Source of the DNA: DATJZG01 sp035499295
Lineage (GTDB): Bacteria > Myxococcota > Myxococcia > Myxococcales > Anaeromyxobacteraceae
Assembly (NCBI GenBank): GCA_035499295.1
Contig: DATJZG010000057.1
Span: forward strand, 1-22,256
DNA: 22,256 nucleotides
Direction: 5' to 3'
The translations under genes were made by a program, and so were the position numbers. Within the stretch, counting starts at the first letter, position 1. The number at the start of each line of letters is the position of its first letter. Below the pieces are notes generated by a model. It saw only the letters and a program-made list of their open reading frames with translations. It ran no database searches and was not told the DNA's origin. Shown here in pieces: positions 14,608 to 22,120 of the stretch.

Positions 14608-15804
14608 TCACTGGAAGAGCCAGACCGGCGGCAGGAAGGTCCCGGGGACGGTGGGGCTCTGGTAGCGGATGTAGGGGCCGCCGTCGGCGACCACCAGGTC
14701 GGGCTTCCCGTCCGCGTCGATGTCGCCGATGACCACCCAGAGCGGCCCCCAGTACCCCGGGTAGATCGCGGGGGGGTTCAGGACTCCCGGCGTCGACGGG
14801 TCCTGCAGGAAGACCGCCAGGGAGCCGGGCTGGCCCGACGGGCCCGCGTTCGCGACCGCGACGTCGGGCTTGCCGTCGCCGTTCAGGTCGGCCACCGCCA
14901 GCGAGCACGACCCGTAGTCCTGGGTGCTGTAGCTCACCGCCGCCTGGAACGTCCCGTCGCCCGCCGAGCTCTGCAGGAGGACGAGGAGCGCGCCAGCGTA
15001 ATCGGCGACCAGGATGTCGGGGTGGCCGTCGCCGTTCATGTCGGCGACCTGGACCCCGGCGGGGCTCGTCCCGGCGGCGTAAGCCACGGGAGACAAAAAG
15101 GTTCCGGGGACCGCGCCGTGCAGGAGCACCGACGCCTTCCCGGTCCTGGTGACGACGACGAGGTCGAGGTGACCCGAGCCCATGAGGTCGGACGCCGCCA
15201 CCGCGGTGGGCTCGTCCCCGACGGGGAAGGAGGTGGCGGGCTCGAACACGCCCGCTCCTGGCCCCTGGAAGAACACTTGCAGGGCGCCCTCCCCGCTCGC
15301 GGCCACGGCCACGTCGAGCTTGCCGTCCCCGTTCAGGTCGGCGAGCGCGAGGTCGGTCGGCTGCTGCCCCCCGAGCGACAGCTGGAGCGGGGCCGAGAAG
15401 AGGCCGGGGCTTCCCGGCACCTGGAACTGCACGTCCACGAAGTAGCTCGCGCCCGTCGCCATGTGGTCGGCCACCGCCACGTCGGGAAGCCCGTCCCCGT
15501 TCAGGTCTCCGACGGCGATCGCCACGGGCTGTAGCCCCGTCGCGGTTCGCACCGGGTGCTCGAAGCTGCCCTGCATCGAGCCGATCTGGATGCGCGAGCT
15601 CAAGAAGCTCTGCTGCGGAACGGAGGCGGCGTTCGCCCCCACGATGTCGAGGTTGCCGTCACCGTTCAGATCGGCCACGGCCACGGACTGCGTGACGTAG
15701 CCCGTTCCCCCGGAAGACGAGGAATAGCAGGCGGCGACGAGCGAGAGCAGGAGCCCGCCCGCAGCGCCAGGAAGCGCCCTTCGCACCGTGGAGGGTTTCG
15801 CCAT
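14608..15804 (-). CDS. FG-GAP/VCBS seven-repeat beta-propeller lipoprotein
   Basis: A 398-residue lipoprotein. It has an N-terminal signal peptide with lipobox LVAAC (Cys26) followed by a Ser/Gly linker. Seven FG-GAP-type repeats of about 50 residues follow, each with a DxNxDGxxD calcium loop: DLNGDGNLD, DLNGDGLPD, DLNGDGKLD, DLMGSGHLD (degenerate), DMNGDGHPD, DLNGDGKPD and DIDADGKPD. Each is followed by hydrophobic V-A-V-A. Seven repeats fit a complete seven-bladed integrin-like propeller. The probable location is the outer membrane or cell surface. The function is unknown; adhesion or ligand binding is the usual guess. The gene separates the E1/E2 genes from tatD-tcdA-lpd and is functionally unrelated to them. 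Confidence 0.9.
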   Translation of the reverse strand: MAKPSTVRRALPGAAGGLLLSLVAACYSSSSGGTGYVTQSVAVADLNGDGNLDIVGANAASVPQQSFLSSRIQIGSMQGSFEHPVRTATGLQPVAIAVGDLNGDGLPDVAVADHMATGASYFVDVQFQVPGSPGLFSAPLQLSLGGQQPTDLALADLNGDGKLDVAVAASGEGALQVFFQGPGAGVFEPATSFPVGDEPTAVAASDLMGSGHLDLVVVTRTGKASVLLHGAVPGTFLSPVAYAAGTSPAGVQVADMNGDGHPDILVADYAGALLVLLQSSAGDGTFQAAVSYSTQDYGSCSLAVADLNGDGKPDVAVANAGPSGQPGSLAVFLQDPSTPGVLNPPAIYPGYWGPLWVVIGDIDADGKPDLVVADGGPYIRYQSPTVPGTFLPPVWLFQ

Positions 15805-15917
15805 TCAGGACCTCGCTGCGAGCCCCCGAAATGCGCCGGCAGGCGCAACGGGAGACCCGGATGGGATCGTACACCCCGCCGACCCGAGGGGTTAAACACC
15901 TGGCCCGGGCCGGGGTT
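15805..15917 (-). promoter_or_regulatory. Gap between E2 and the FG-GAP lipoprotein gene
   Basis: After the E2 stop the minus strand contains a GGCCCGGGCC palindrome (15902-15911) followed by GTGTTTAAC, a possible but weak end for the lipA-E1-E2 transcript. TACGAT about 65 bases before the lipoprotein ATG could serve as a -10 box, without a clear -35. AGGT precedes the ATG. Confidence 0.3.
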
Positions 15918-17168
15918 TCACGCCATTCGCAAGAAGAGGAGGCTCGGGTCCTCGAGGTACCGGATCACCTGGTAGACGAAGGCGGCCGCCTGGTCGCCGT
16001 CGACCACCCGGTGGTCGCTCGTGAGCGAGAGGTGCATGACGTCGCGCACCACGACCTGCCCGTCCCGGGCCACCGGCGTGGGGCGGATGCGGTGCACGCC
16101 CAGGATGCCCACTTCCGGATAGTGAAGGACGGGGGTGGCGAAGAGCCCGCCGAGCGCGCCCAGGCTCGTGACGGTGAAGGTCGATCCGCCCACGTCCTCC
16201 GGCCGGAGCTTCCCGGCCTTCGCCTCCACCCCGAGCCGCTCGATCTCCCGCGCCAGCTCGAGGATGGACCGCTCCCCGGCGCGCCGCAGCACCGGCACCG
16301 TGAGACCCTGCTCGGTGGACGTGGCGACCCCGATGTCGTACCAGCGCTTCAGGTGGATCTCGCCCTTCTCCTCGTCGAAGGAGGCGTTCAGGATCGGGAA
16401 CGCCCGGAGCGCCGCCACCGCCGCCTTGACGATGAAGGGCAGGAAGGTGAGCTTCACCCCCTCCTCGGCGGCCGCCCGCGCCATCCGGTCCTTCAGCGCC
16501 ACGAGCTCACCCGCGTCCACCTGCTCCACGAAGGTGAAGTGGGCCGCGGTGCGAGTCGACTGGGCCATCTTCTCGGCGATGCGCCGCCTCAGCCCCCGCA
16601 CCGGCACGACCTCGATCGCGCCTGCCGGGTAGGAGACGGCCGCGGGGGCCGAAGGGGCGGCCCGGGCGGCAGAGGGCTTGCCGTTCGCGCGCGCCCCTCC
16701 CAGCACGTCTTCTTTCGTCACCCGCCCGCCCGGACCGCTCCCGGCGACCGCCCCCAGCTCGACGCCCATCTCCCGGGCGAGCGCCCGGACGGCGGGCGTG
16801 GCGAGAGCCTTCCGCGGCGCGCTCGCCGCCGCCGCGCCCGGCAGGCCGGCCGTCACGGCCTCGCGCGCCTCCTGCGCCAGGCTCTCCACCTCCGCCGGCG
16901 GTGCCGGCTCCGGAACCCGGGCGGCGTCGGAGTCGAGCTCCATCTCCAGGAGGGCGTGGTGGACCTTGGCGAGATCCCCCTCCTGCCAGAGCAGCTTCGT
17001 CACCCGACCCCGCTTGGGCGAGGGGATGGTCACGGTGGCCTTGTCGGTCATCACCTCGACGAGCGCCTGGTCCTCGACCACGGCGTCGCCGGGCTTCACG
17101 AACCACTTCAGGACCTCGGCCTCGACCACTCCTTCGCCGATGTCGGGCAGCACGAACTGGTACGCCAT
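15918..17168 (-). CDS. bkdB: 2-oxoacid dehydrogenase E2, dihydrolipoamide acyltransferase
   Basis: A 416-residue E2 core subunit that transfers the acyl group from its lipoyl arm to CoA. A single N-terminal lipoyl domain (1-80) carries the lipoylation Lys43 in EVMTDKATV, the form common in branched-chain-type E2. A Pro/Ala linker follows, then a peripheral-subunit-binding domain (about 122-158, ATPAVRALAREMG...GPGGRVTKEDV). The catalytic domain ends with SDHRVVDGDQAAAF, with catalytic His386 and Asp390. Lys43 is the predicted client of the LipB and LipA enzymes encoded in the same block. The ATG has GGGGAG upstream, 27 bp after the E1beta stop. The branched-chain rather than pyruvate assignment rests mainly on the E1 subunits. 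Confidence 0.92.
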   Translation of the reverse strand: MAYQFVLPDIGEGVVEAEVLKWFVKPGDAVVEDQALVEVMTDKATVTIPSPKRGRVTKLLWQEGDLAKVHHALLEMELDSDAARVPEPAPPAEVESLAQEAREAVTAGLPGAAAASAPRKALATPAVRALAREMGVELGAVAGSGPGGRVTKEDVLGGARANGKPSAARAAPSAPAAVSYPAGAIEVVPVRGLRRRIAEKMAQSTRTAAHFTFVEQVDAGELVALKDRMARAAAEEGVKLTFLPFIVKAAVAALRAFPILNASFDEEKGEIHLKRWYDIGVATSTEQGLTVPVLRRAGERSILELAREIERLGVEAKAGKLRPEDVGGSTFTVTSLGALGGLFATPVLHYPEVGILGVHRIRPTPVARDGQVVVRDVMHLSLTSDHRVVDGDQAAAFVYQVIRYLEDPSLLFLRMA

Positions 17169-17195
17169 GGCTCTCCCCGGCGGGCGGCTCTCGCC

Positions 17196-18170
17196 CTAGA
17201 AGGCCACCACCTCGCGGACGGCCTTGAGGATGCGCGGAGCGCGCGGAAGGTACTCATTCTCGAGCGTGTACGGGAACGGCGTGTCGAAGCCGGTGACGCG
17301 GGTGATGGGCGCCTCCAGGCTGAGGAAGCAGCGCTCCTGGAGGAGCGCCGAGATCTCGGCGCCGAACCCACAGGTGCGGGGCGCCTCGTGGACGACCACC
17401 GCCCTTCCCGTCTTGCGCACCGACTCGGCGATGGTGTCCAGGTCGAGCGGCTGCAGGGAGCGCAGGTCGATGACCTCGGCGTCGATCCCCTCGTCGGCAG
17501 CCCGGCGGGCCGCCTCGTCCGCCTCGTGCCACATGGCCCCCCAGGCGACGACCGTCACGTCCTTGCCCACCCGGGTGACGTTGGCCTTGCCGATCGAGAT
17601 CGCGTAGTCGCCCTCCGGGACCTCCCCCTTGGCGGCCCGGTAGACGCGCTTCGGCTCGAAGAAGAGCACCGGGTCGGGGTCGCGGATGGCGCTCAGCAGG
17701 AGACCCTTGGCGTCGTAGGGGTTCGAGGGCACCACCACCTTCAGCCCGGCGGTGTGGATGAAGTGCGCCTCCGGGGACTGCGAGTGGTAGTGGCCGCCCT
17801 TGATGCCGCCTCCGTACGGCGAACGGATCACCATGGGGCAAGCGTACTGGCCCCCGGAACGGTACCGGTACTTCGCCACCTCGTTCACGATCTGATCCAT
17901 CGCCGGGTAGATGAAGTCGGCGAACTGGATCTCGGGCACCGGCCGGAGTCCGTAGAGCGCCATGCCGAGCGCCGTTCCCACGATGCCGCTCTCCGCGAGC
18001 GGCGTGTCGATGACGCGATCGGCGCCGAACTCCTCCTGCAGCCCCTGGGTGGCGCGGAAGACGCCCCCGAACTTGCCCACGTCCTCGCCCAGGACCACCA
18101 CGCTCGAGTCGCGCCGCATCTCGAGGCGCAGGGCGTCGTTCACCGCCTGGATGATGTTCAAGGTCGGCAT
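17196..18170 (-). CDS. bkdA2: Branched-chain-type 2-oxoacid dehydrogenase E1 beta
   Basis: A 324-residue E1beta (transketolase pyrimidine-binding and C-terminal domains). Together with E1alpha it decarboxylates the 2-oxoacid and acylates lipoyl-E2. Signatures are LGEDVGKFGGVFRAT near the N-terminus, RVIDTPLAESGIVG, the block EIQFADFIYPAMDQIVNE, and the stretch YGGGIKGGHYHSQSPEAHF, which resembles BCKDH E1beta more than PDH E1beta. The C-terminal domain has VVAWGAMWHEADEA and VVVHEAPRTCGFGAEI. The length is normal. GGGAGG precedes the ATG, 15 bp after the E1alpha stop, so the subunits are made from one message. Confidence 0.93.
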   Translation of the reverse strand: MPTLNIIQAVNDALRLEMRRDSSVVVLGEDVGKFGGVFRATQGLQEEFGADRVIDTPLAESGIVGTALGMALYGLRPVPEIQFADFIYPAMDQIVNEVAKYRYRSGGQYACPMVIRSPYGGGIKGGHYHSQSPEAHFIHTAGLKVVVPSNPYDAKGLLLSAIRDPDPVLFFEPKRVYRAAKGEVPEGDYAISIGKANVTRVGKDVTVVAWGAMWHEADEAARRAADEGIDAEVIDLRSLQPLDLDTIAESVRKTGRAVVVHEAPRTCGFGAEISALLQERCFLSLEAPITRVTGFDTPFPYTLENEYLPRAPRILKAVREVVAF

Positions 18171-18185
18171 CTCGGTCGGGCCTCC

Positions 18186-19382
18186 CTAGGCCGGCGGACG
18201 CCCGGCCACCACGCCGGGGTCGGAGGCGGCCGCGGCCCGCAGCTCCGCCAGCTGCTCCCGCTGCTGCCAGAGCGGCTCGGCGTAGACCCCGTAGAAGAGG
18301 GTCTCGAGCGGCGGCTTGGCCTCGTAGCGCCCCGCCTCCTCGATGGCGCGCCCGATCTCCTCGCGCGCCTCCGCATGCATCCGCTGCGAGTCATCCCCCT
18401 GCAGCAGTCCCCGCCAGCCGAGGTACTTCTCGAGCCGCAGGATGGGGTCCTTCTTTCGCCACGGCTCGACGAGCTCGGGCGGCCGGTAGGCGCGGGGGTC
18501 GTCCGAGGTCGAGTGCCCCTCGACGCGGTAGGTGACGCACTCGAGGAGGGTCGGCCCCTGGCCGGCGGCGGCCCTCTCCCGGGCCCGCCGCGTGGCGTTT
18601 CGCACCGCGAAGAGGTCGTTCCCGTCCACCCGCTCCCCACGGATCCCGTAGGCCACCGCCTTCTGGGCGATGGTGCGGGAGGCCGTCTGCTTCTCGAGCG
18701 GCACGCTGATGGCCCAGCCGTTGTTGCGGCACAGGAAGACCACCGGGACCTTGCGCACGCCCGCGAAGTTGAGGGCGGTGTGGAAGTCCGCGGCGCTCGT
18801 CGCCCCCTCCCCAAAGTAGGTGAGCGCCACCATGTCGTCGCCGCGCAGCCTCGCCGCCCAGGCCGCGCCCACCGCGTGGGGGATCTGGGTGGCGATGGGC
18901 GAGCTGATGGAGGCGTAGCGACCCTGGCGCCAGGTCTCGTGGCAGGGCATCTGGTGCCCGAGCATCCGGTCCCCGGCGTTGCCGAGCAGGTCGCAGATGA
19001 AGGTCGGGAGCGGCATCCCGCGCATGAGCGCAGCGGCGTGCTCGCGGTAGGACGGGAAGATCCAGTCGCGCTCCTGCATGGCCGCGGTCGCCCCCAGCAC
19101 CGCCGCCTCCTCGCCGATGGCGCCGACGTAGAAGCCGATGCGCCCCTGGCGCTGCAGCATGATCATCCGCTCGTCGAGCTCGCGGCCGAGGACCATCCAC
19201 CGGTAGAGGCGCAGGATCTCGTCGTCCGCCATGGCGACGTCACCCGGTTCCGCGGTTCCGTCGTCGCGCATCACCTGCAGGAGCGGGAACTCCCGCTCGT
19301 AGCGAGCCGCCTCCGCCGCCGGATCGGCGCCCGCCAGGGACTTCTTCTTCCTCGCCTCCTCGATGTCGCGCACTCGCCGCAT
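18186..19382 (-). CDS. bkdA1: Branched-chain-type 2-oxoacid dehydrogenase E1 alpha
   Basis: A 398-residue thiamine-diphosphate-dependent E1alpha. The ThDP/Mg motif starts at GEGATSAADFH and ends at CRNNGWAIS (the GDG...NN motif with Glu replacing Asp). GEEAAVLGATAAM and PSYREHAAALMRG are typical. The phosphorylation-loop region VEGHSTSDDPRAYRPPEL resembles BCKDH E1alpha, in contrast to GHSMSDP of PDH, so branched-chain 2-oxoacids are the likely substrates. In Myxococcus the homologous esg (bkd) locus supplies iso-branched starters for fatty acids and the E-signal (established knowledge). GGAGG precedes the ATG, 11 bp after the lipA stop. Confidence 0.93.
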   Translation of the reverse strand: MRRVRDIEEARKKKSLAGADPAAEAARYEREFPLLQVMRDDGTAEPGDVAMADDEILRLYRWMVLGRELDERMIMLQRQGRIGFYVGAIGEEAAVLGATAAMQERDWIFPSYREHAAALMRGMPLPTFICDLLGNAGDRMLGHQMPCHETWRQGRYASISSPIATQIPHAVGAAWAARLRGDDMVALTYFGEGATSAADFHTALNFAGVRKVPVVFLCRNNGWAISVPLEKQTASRTIAQKAVAYGIRGERVDGNDLFAVRNATRRARERAAAGQGPTLLECVTYRVEGHSTSDDPRAYRPPELVEPWRKKDPILRLEKYLGWRGLLQGDDSQRMHAEAREEIGRAIEEAGRYEAKPPLETLFYGVYAEPLWQQREQLAELRAAAASDPGVVAGRPPA

Positions 19383-19393
19383 TGCGCCCTCCG

Positions 19394-20389
19394 TCAGGGC
19401 CCGACCGGCCCACCGCGTGCGCGGATCTCGCCCCGGAGAAACAGCTCTCCGGCCCGATAGCTCGATCGGACGAGCGGTCCGCTCGCCACGTAGCGAAACC
19501 CGTGGCGCTTCCCCGTCTCCTCGTAGGCCCGGAAGCGCTCGGGCGTCACGTACTCCACCACCGGGAGGTGCCAGGCCGAGGGGCGCAGGTACTGCCCGAG
19601 CGTCAGCACCTCCACGCCCACCGAGCGCAGGTCTCCCATCGCCTCCTCGACCTCCGCCTCCGACTCGCCCAGCCCCACCATCACCGAGGACTTGGTGACG
19701 ATGCGGGGAAACTCGCGCTTCATCGCGCCCAGGACCGCGAGCGTCTGCTCGTAGGTCGCGCGAGCGTCGCGCACCACCGGCGTGAGGCGGCGGACCGTCT
19801 CGAGGTTGTTCGCGAAGACGTCCGGACCGGCGCGACCGATGGTCCGCACCGCGCCCAGGTCCCCCTGGAAGTCGGGAGTGAGGACCTCCACTAGGAGGCC
19901 GGGAACAGCCTTCAGCCGGACGATGGCCTCGGCGAAGTGGCCCGCCCCACCGTCGGCGAGGTCGTCCCGGTCCACGCTCGTCACCACCACGTAGTCGAGG
20001 CCGAGGCCGCGCACCGCCTCGGCCACGCTCCTAGGCTCGTCCGGATCGAGCGGCGCCGGGCGCCCGGATGTCTTCACGTGGCAGAAGCGGCACCCGCGGG
20101 TGCAGGTGTCCCCCATGAGCATGACCGTCGCCGTGCCGCCCCCCCAGCACTCGGCGACGTTCGGGCAGCGGGCCTCCTGGCAGACGGTGTGGAGCTTGAG
20201 CCCGCGCAGGGTCTCGCGGACTCGGGCGTACCGCTCGCCTCCGGGCACGCCCACCCGGAGCCACGGGGGCTTGCGCGCGTCTAGGGGAAGGGCCCGGGCG
20301 CGAAGCTCGGCGATCTCGCCCCGTGCGCCCTCCCGGGTCGCGTGGTGCGGGTCCTGTGTCAGGACGGGCAGTCCCCCGGGCGTTCTCAT
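19394..20389 (-). CDS. lipA: Lipoyl synthase
   Basis: A 331-residue radical-SAM enzyme that inserts two sulfurs into protein-bound octanoyl groups to form lipoyl cofactor. The auxiliary [4Fe-4S] cluster ligands are Cys70, Cys75 and Cys81 (CQEARCPNVAEC). The radical-SAM cluster ligands are Cys96, Cys100 and Cys103 (CTRGCRFC). The C-terminal RSSY motif provides the Ser ligand of the auxiliary cluster. The N-terminus is longer than in some family members, with the core starting near residue 33. The ATG at 20389 has no clear SD. It heads the minus-strand block and is followed by E1alpha after 11 bp, so the cofactor synthase is co-expressed with its client complex. Confidence 0.97.
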   Translation of the reverse strand: MRTPGGLPVLTQDPHHATREGARGEIAELRARALPLDARKPPWLRVGVPGGERYARVRETLRGLKLHTVCQEARCPNVAECWGGGTATVMLMGDTCTRGCRFCHVKTSGRPAPLDPDEPRSVAEAVRGLGLDYVVVTSVDRDDLADGGAGHFAEAIVRLKAVPGLLVEVLTPDFQGDLGAVRTIGRAGPDVFANNLETVRRLTPVVRDARATYEQTLAVLGAMKREFPRIVTKSSVMVGLGESEAEVEEAMGDLRSVGVEVLTLGQYLRPSAWHLPVVEYVTPERFRAYEETGKRHGFRYVASGPLVRSSYRAGELFLRGEIRARGGPVGP

Positions 20390-20537
20390 GGGCGTCGCGT
20401 TAGAGCCGCAGCGCTCCAGGACTTTTTCGGAGCCCTACGTTCCGCTACCTCCCTGTCGAACCTTAGCGCGGCGGAGCCTCGGGCGCATGCTATAAACGAC
20501 CTTCTCGCCGGGGAGCGGCGCCGGGAGGGACGTCCCG
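20390..20537. promoter_or_regulatory. Divergent promoter region lipA / HD-GYP regulator
   Basis: This 148-bp gap separates two divergent genes. For the plus-strand regulator, TGCTATAAA (20488-20496) is a good extended -10 element (TGnTATAAA) without a recognisable -35. It lies about 42 bases before the TTG start, which has GGGAGGG (20523-20529) as SD. For lipA I see only TTCGACA on the minus strand as a possible -35, without a good -10. Confidence 0.45.
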
Positions 20538-21611
20538 TTGTACGAGCCTGCGGTCGAAGAATCGACGCGCGTCCTCATCGTCGACGACGACGCCGTCGTG
20601 CGCGACGCCATCGGGATGGTCCTCTCCGAGGAAGGGTATGCCTGCCACGCCGCCATCGGCGCCGAGGCGGCCCTCGACCTCGCCCGCAAGGCGGAGCCGC
20701 ATCTCGTCATCAGCGACGTGAAGATGCCGGAGAAGGACGGGATCTGGCTCCTCGACCGCATGAAGCGCGAGCATCCGAACACGCCGGTAGTGATGCTCAC
20801 CGCCTACGGCGACACCGAGGCCGCGGTGGAGTGCCTGCGCCGCGGGGCGTCCGACTACCTTCTCAAGCCTCCAAAGACCACCGAGCTCGTCCGGGCCATC
20901 GAGCGGGCGCTCTCCAAGCGCCGGGACGAGCTCGCGCGCCTTCGCTACAGCAAGAGCCTGCAGCGCACCGTGAAGGAGAAGACGACCGACCTCCGCCGGG
21001 CGCTCGTCGAGGTCGAGGCCGCCTACAACAGCACCCTCTACGCCCTGGTGGCGGCCCTCGACGCCCGGGAGCACGAGACCGGGGATCACTCCCAGCGCGT
21101 GGTGCGCTACACGCTCGCCCTGGCGGACCGGATGGGCGTCCCCGTCGCCCAGCGGAGCGACATCGCCCGCGGCGCGCTCCTCCACGACATCGGCAAGATC
21201 GGGGTGCCGGACGCCATTCTTCTCAAGCCGGGCCCGCTCTCCCCGTCGGAATGGGTGGAGATGCGCCGCCATCCCCAGGTGGGTTTCGCCATCCTGCGCT
21301 CCATCGGCTTCCTGCGCGTGCCCGCGGAGATCGTGCTCTCCCACCAGGAACGCTGGGACGGCTCCGGCTACCCGAGGGGCCTCAAGGGAGACGCCATTCC
21401 GCTGGGAGCGAGGATTTTCGCGGTCGCCGACACCCTCGACGCCATGACGAGCAACCGGCCGTACCGGCAGAGCCTCGGGTTCCCCGCCGCCGTCGCCGAG
21501 ATCAACCGCTACGGAGGCACCCAGTTCGATCCGCAGGTGGCCGAGGCGATGCGCGCGATCGGCCAGGCGGGGCTCGAGGCCATCGCCCGGCTCGAGACGC
21601 GCCCCTTGTGA
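20538..21611 (+). CDS. Response regulator with HD-GYP domain (putative c-di-GMP phosphodiesterase)
   Basis: A 357-residue RpfG-like protein. The receiver domain (about 11-125) has acidic residues in IVDDD, phospho-acceptor Asp60 in VISDVKMPEKDG, conserved Thr in LTAYG and Lys109 in LLKPP. A helical linker with coiled-coil character (about 125-165) leads to an HD-GYP domain. Its signatures are GDHSQRV, LLHDIGKIGVPD (the HD pair), RRHP, VLSHQERWDGSGYPRG (GYP) and AVADTLDAMTSNRPYR. HD-GYP domains hydrolyse c-di-GMP; all metal and signature residues appear present. The start is TTG at 20538, supported by GGGAGGG. No cognate kinase is adjacent, so it is an orphan regulator here. Confidence 0.93.
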   Translation: MYEPAVEESTRVLIVDDDAVVRDAIGMVLSEEGYACHAAIGAEAALDLARKAEPHLVISDVKMPEKDGIWLLDRMKREHPNTPVVMLTAYGDTEAAVECLRRGASDYLLKPPKTTELVRAIERALSKRRDELARLRYSKSLQRTVKEKTTDLRRALVEVEAAYNSTLYALVAALDAREHETGDHSQRVVRYTLALADRMGVPVAQRSDIARGALLHDIGKIGVPDAILLKPGPLSPSEWVEMRRHPQVGFAILRSIGFLRVPAEIVLSHQERWDGSGYPRGLKGDAIPLGARIFAVADTLDAMTSNRPYRQSLGFPAAVAEINRYGGTQFDPQVAEAMRAIGQAGLEAIARLETRPL

Positions 21612-21683
21612 CGAGCCGCCCCTCGTCGCTCGACGGGCCTGCTCTCGGGACCATCGGCGTGTCCCCCCGCACTCACCGCCGAG

Positions 21684-21698
21684 TGGCACACCTTTTCC
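21684..21698 (+). promoter_or_regulatory. Partial sigma54-like promoter before the rhodanese gene
   Basis: TGGCAC is a perfect -24 element. Eleven bases after its second G comes TTCC, where the consensus has TTGC, so the -12 element carries one mismatch at its conserved G. Spacing is correct and would place the start near 21710, just before the GGAGGT SD (21720-21725). It is plausible because sigma54 is widely used in myxobacteria, but the -12 mismatch is serious. Confidence 0.2.
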
Positions 21699-21730
21699 CC
21701 TCCGGTTACTGGATCCCGCGGAGGTGTTCG

Positions 21731-22120
21731 ATGGACCTGGTCGTTCACTTGGCTCTGCTGGCGGCGGTGCTCGGCACGGCGGCGTCGGCCGAGCCCTTCC
21801 AACTCGTCAGCCTCGACGAGGTGGAGCACATGCTCTCCGCCAAGGACGTGGCCATCTACGATGCCAACCCCGAGGAGGTGTTCAAGAAGAACCACCTCCC
21901 GGGCGCCCGCTTCGTCGACGGCACGTTCGGGGCGAAATCGCTTCCGGCGAACAAGGCGACTCGCCTCGTCTTCTACTGTGCCAACCCGCATTGAATGGCG
22001 AGTCACGCGGCCGCCCGTGAGGCGGCCCAGCTTGGATACACCCACGTCTTCGTCATGCCGGAAGGGATCCAGGGCTGGCTGAAGGCCGGGAAGCCCACCA
22101 TCGGGACAGCGAGCCACTAG
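21731..22120 (+). CDS. Secreted rhodanese-like protein with in-frame TGA (probable selenocysteine)
   Basis: Read through one in-frame TGA, this is a 129-residue protein. Residues 1-20 are a Sec signal peptide (MDLVVHLALLAAVLGTAASA), and a single rhodanese domain follows. IYDANPEEVFKKNHLPGA holds the conserved Asp and the H-x-P-G-A motif, LVFYCANPH starts the active-site loop, and GYTHVFVMPEGIQGWLKAGKP is the typical end. TGA is codon 88 (21992-21994), immediately after CANPH. Homologues as I remember them have Cys there (YCANxxC-x-x-SH/CH), one base from TGA. No other stop or frameshift occurs and a SECIS-like hairpin follows. GGAGGT lies 5 bases before the ATG. Taken conventionally, the product would be an 87-residue fragment cut inside the catalytic loop. 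A recent nonsense mutation is the alternative. Confidence 0.75.
21992..22027 (+). promoter_or_regulatory. Candidate bacterial SECIS element
   Basis: Downstream of the TGA (21992-21994), GGCCGCC (22009-22015) pairs perfectly with GGCGGCC (22021-22027) around the 5-base loop CGTGA. The loop begins 21 bases after the TGA, and its second base is G. Bacterial SECIS elements read by SelB are stem-loops placed roughly this far after the UGA, with a G among the first loop bases (established knowledge), so position, stem and loop all fit. GC-rich DNA makes chance hairpins common, which limits confidence. Confidence 0.6.

Noticed and set aside
14850..15700. CRISPR-like or tandem DNA repeats (recurring GTTCAGGTCGGC units)
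   Set aside because: They are the codons for the DLNGDG loops of the FG-GAP protein, spaced by about 150 bases of differing sequence, with no spacer structure.
15831..19460. 1209-codon open frame on the plus strand opposite E2, E1beta and E1alpha
   Set aside because: It is antisense to three unmistakable enzyme genes and is rich in Arg, His, Val and Leu without family motifs. Such long shadow frames are expected in DNA this GC-rich.
21995..22120. Independent small ORF starting at the ATG right after the TGA
   Set aside because: TGAATG could allow re-initiation, but this would split a single rhodanese domain inside its active-site loop, and no SD precedes the ATG. Read-through with Sec explains the sequence better, though a pseudogene is not excluded.
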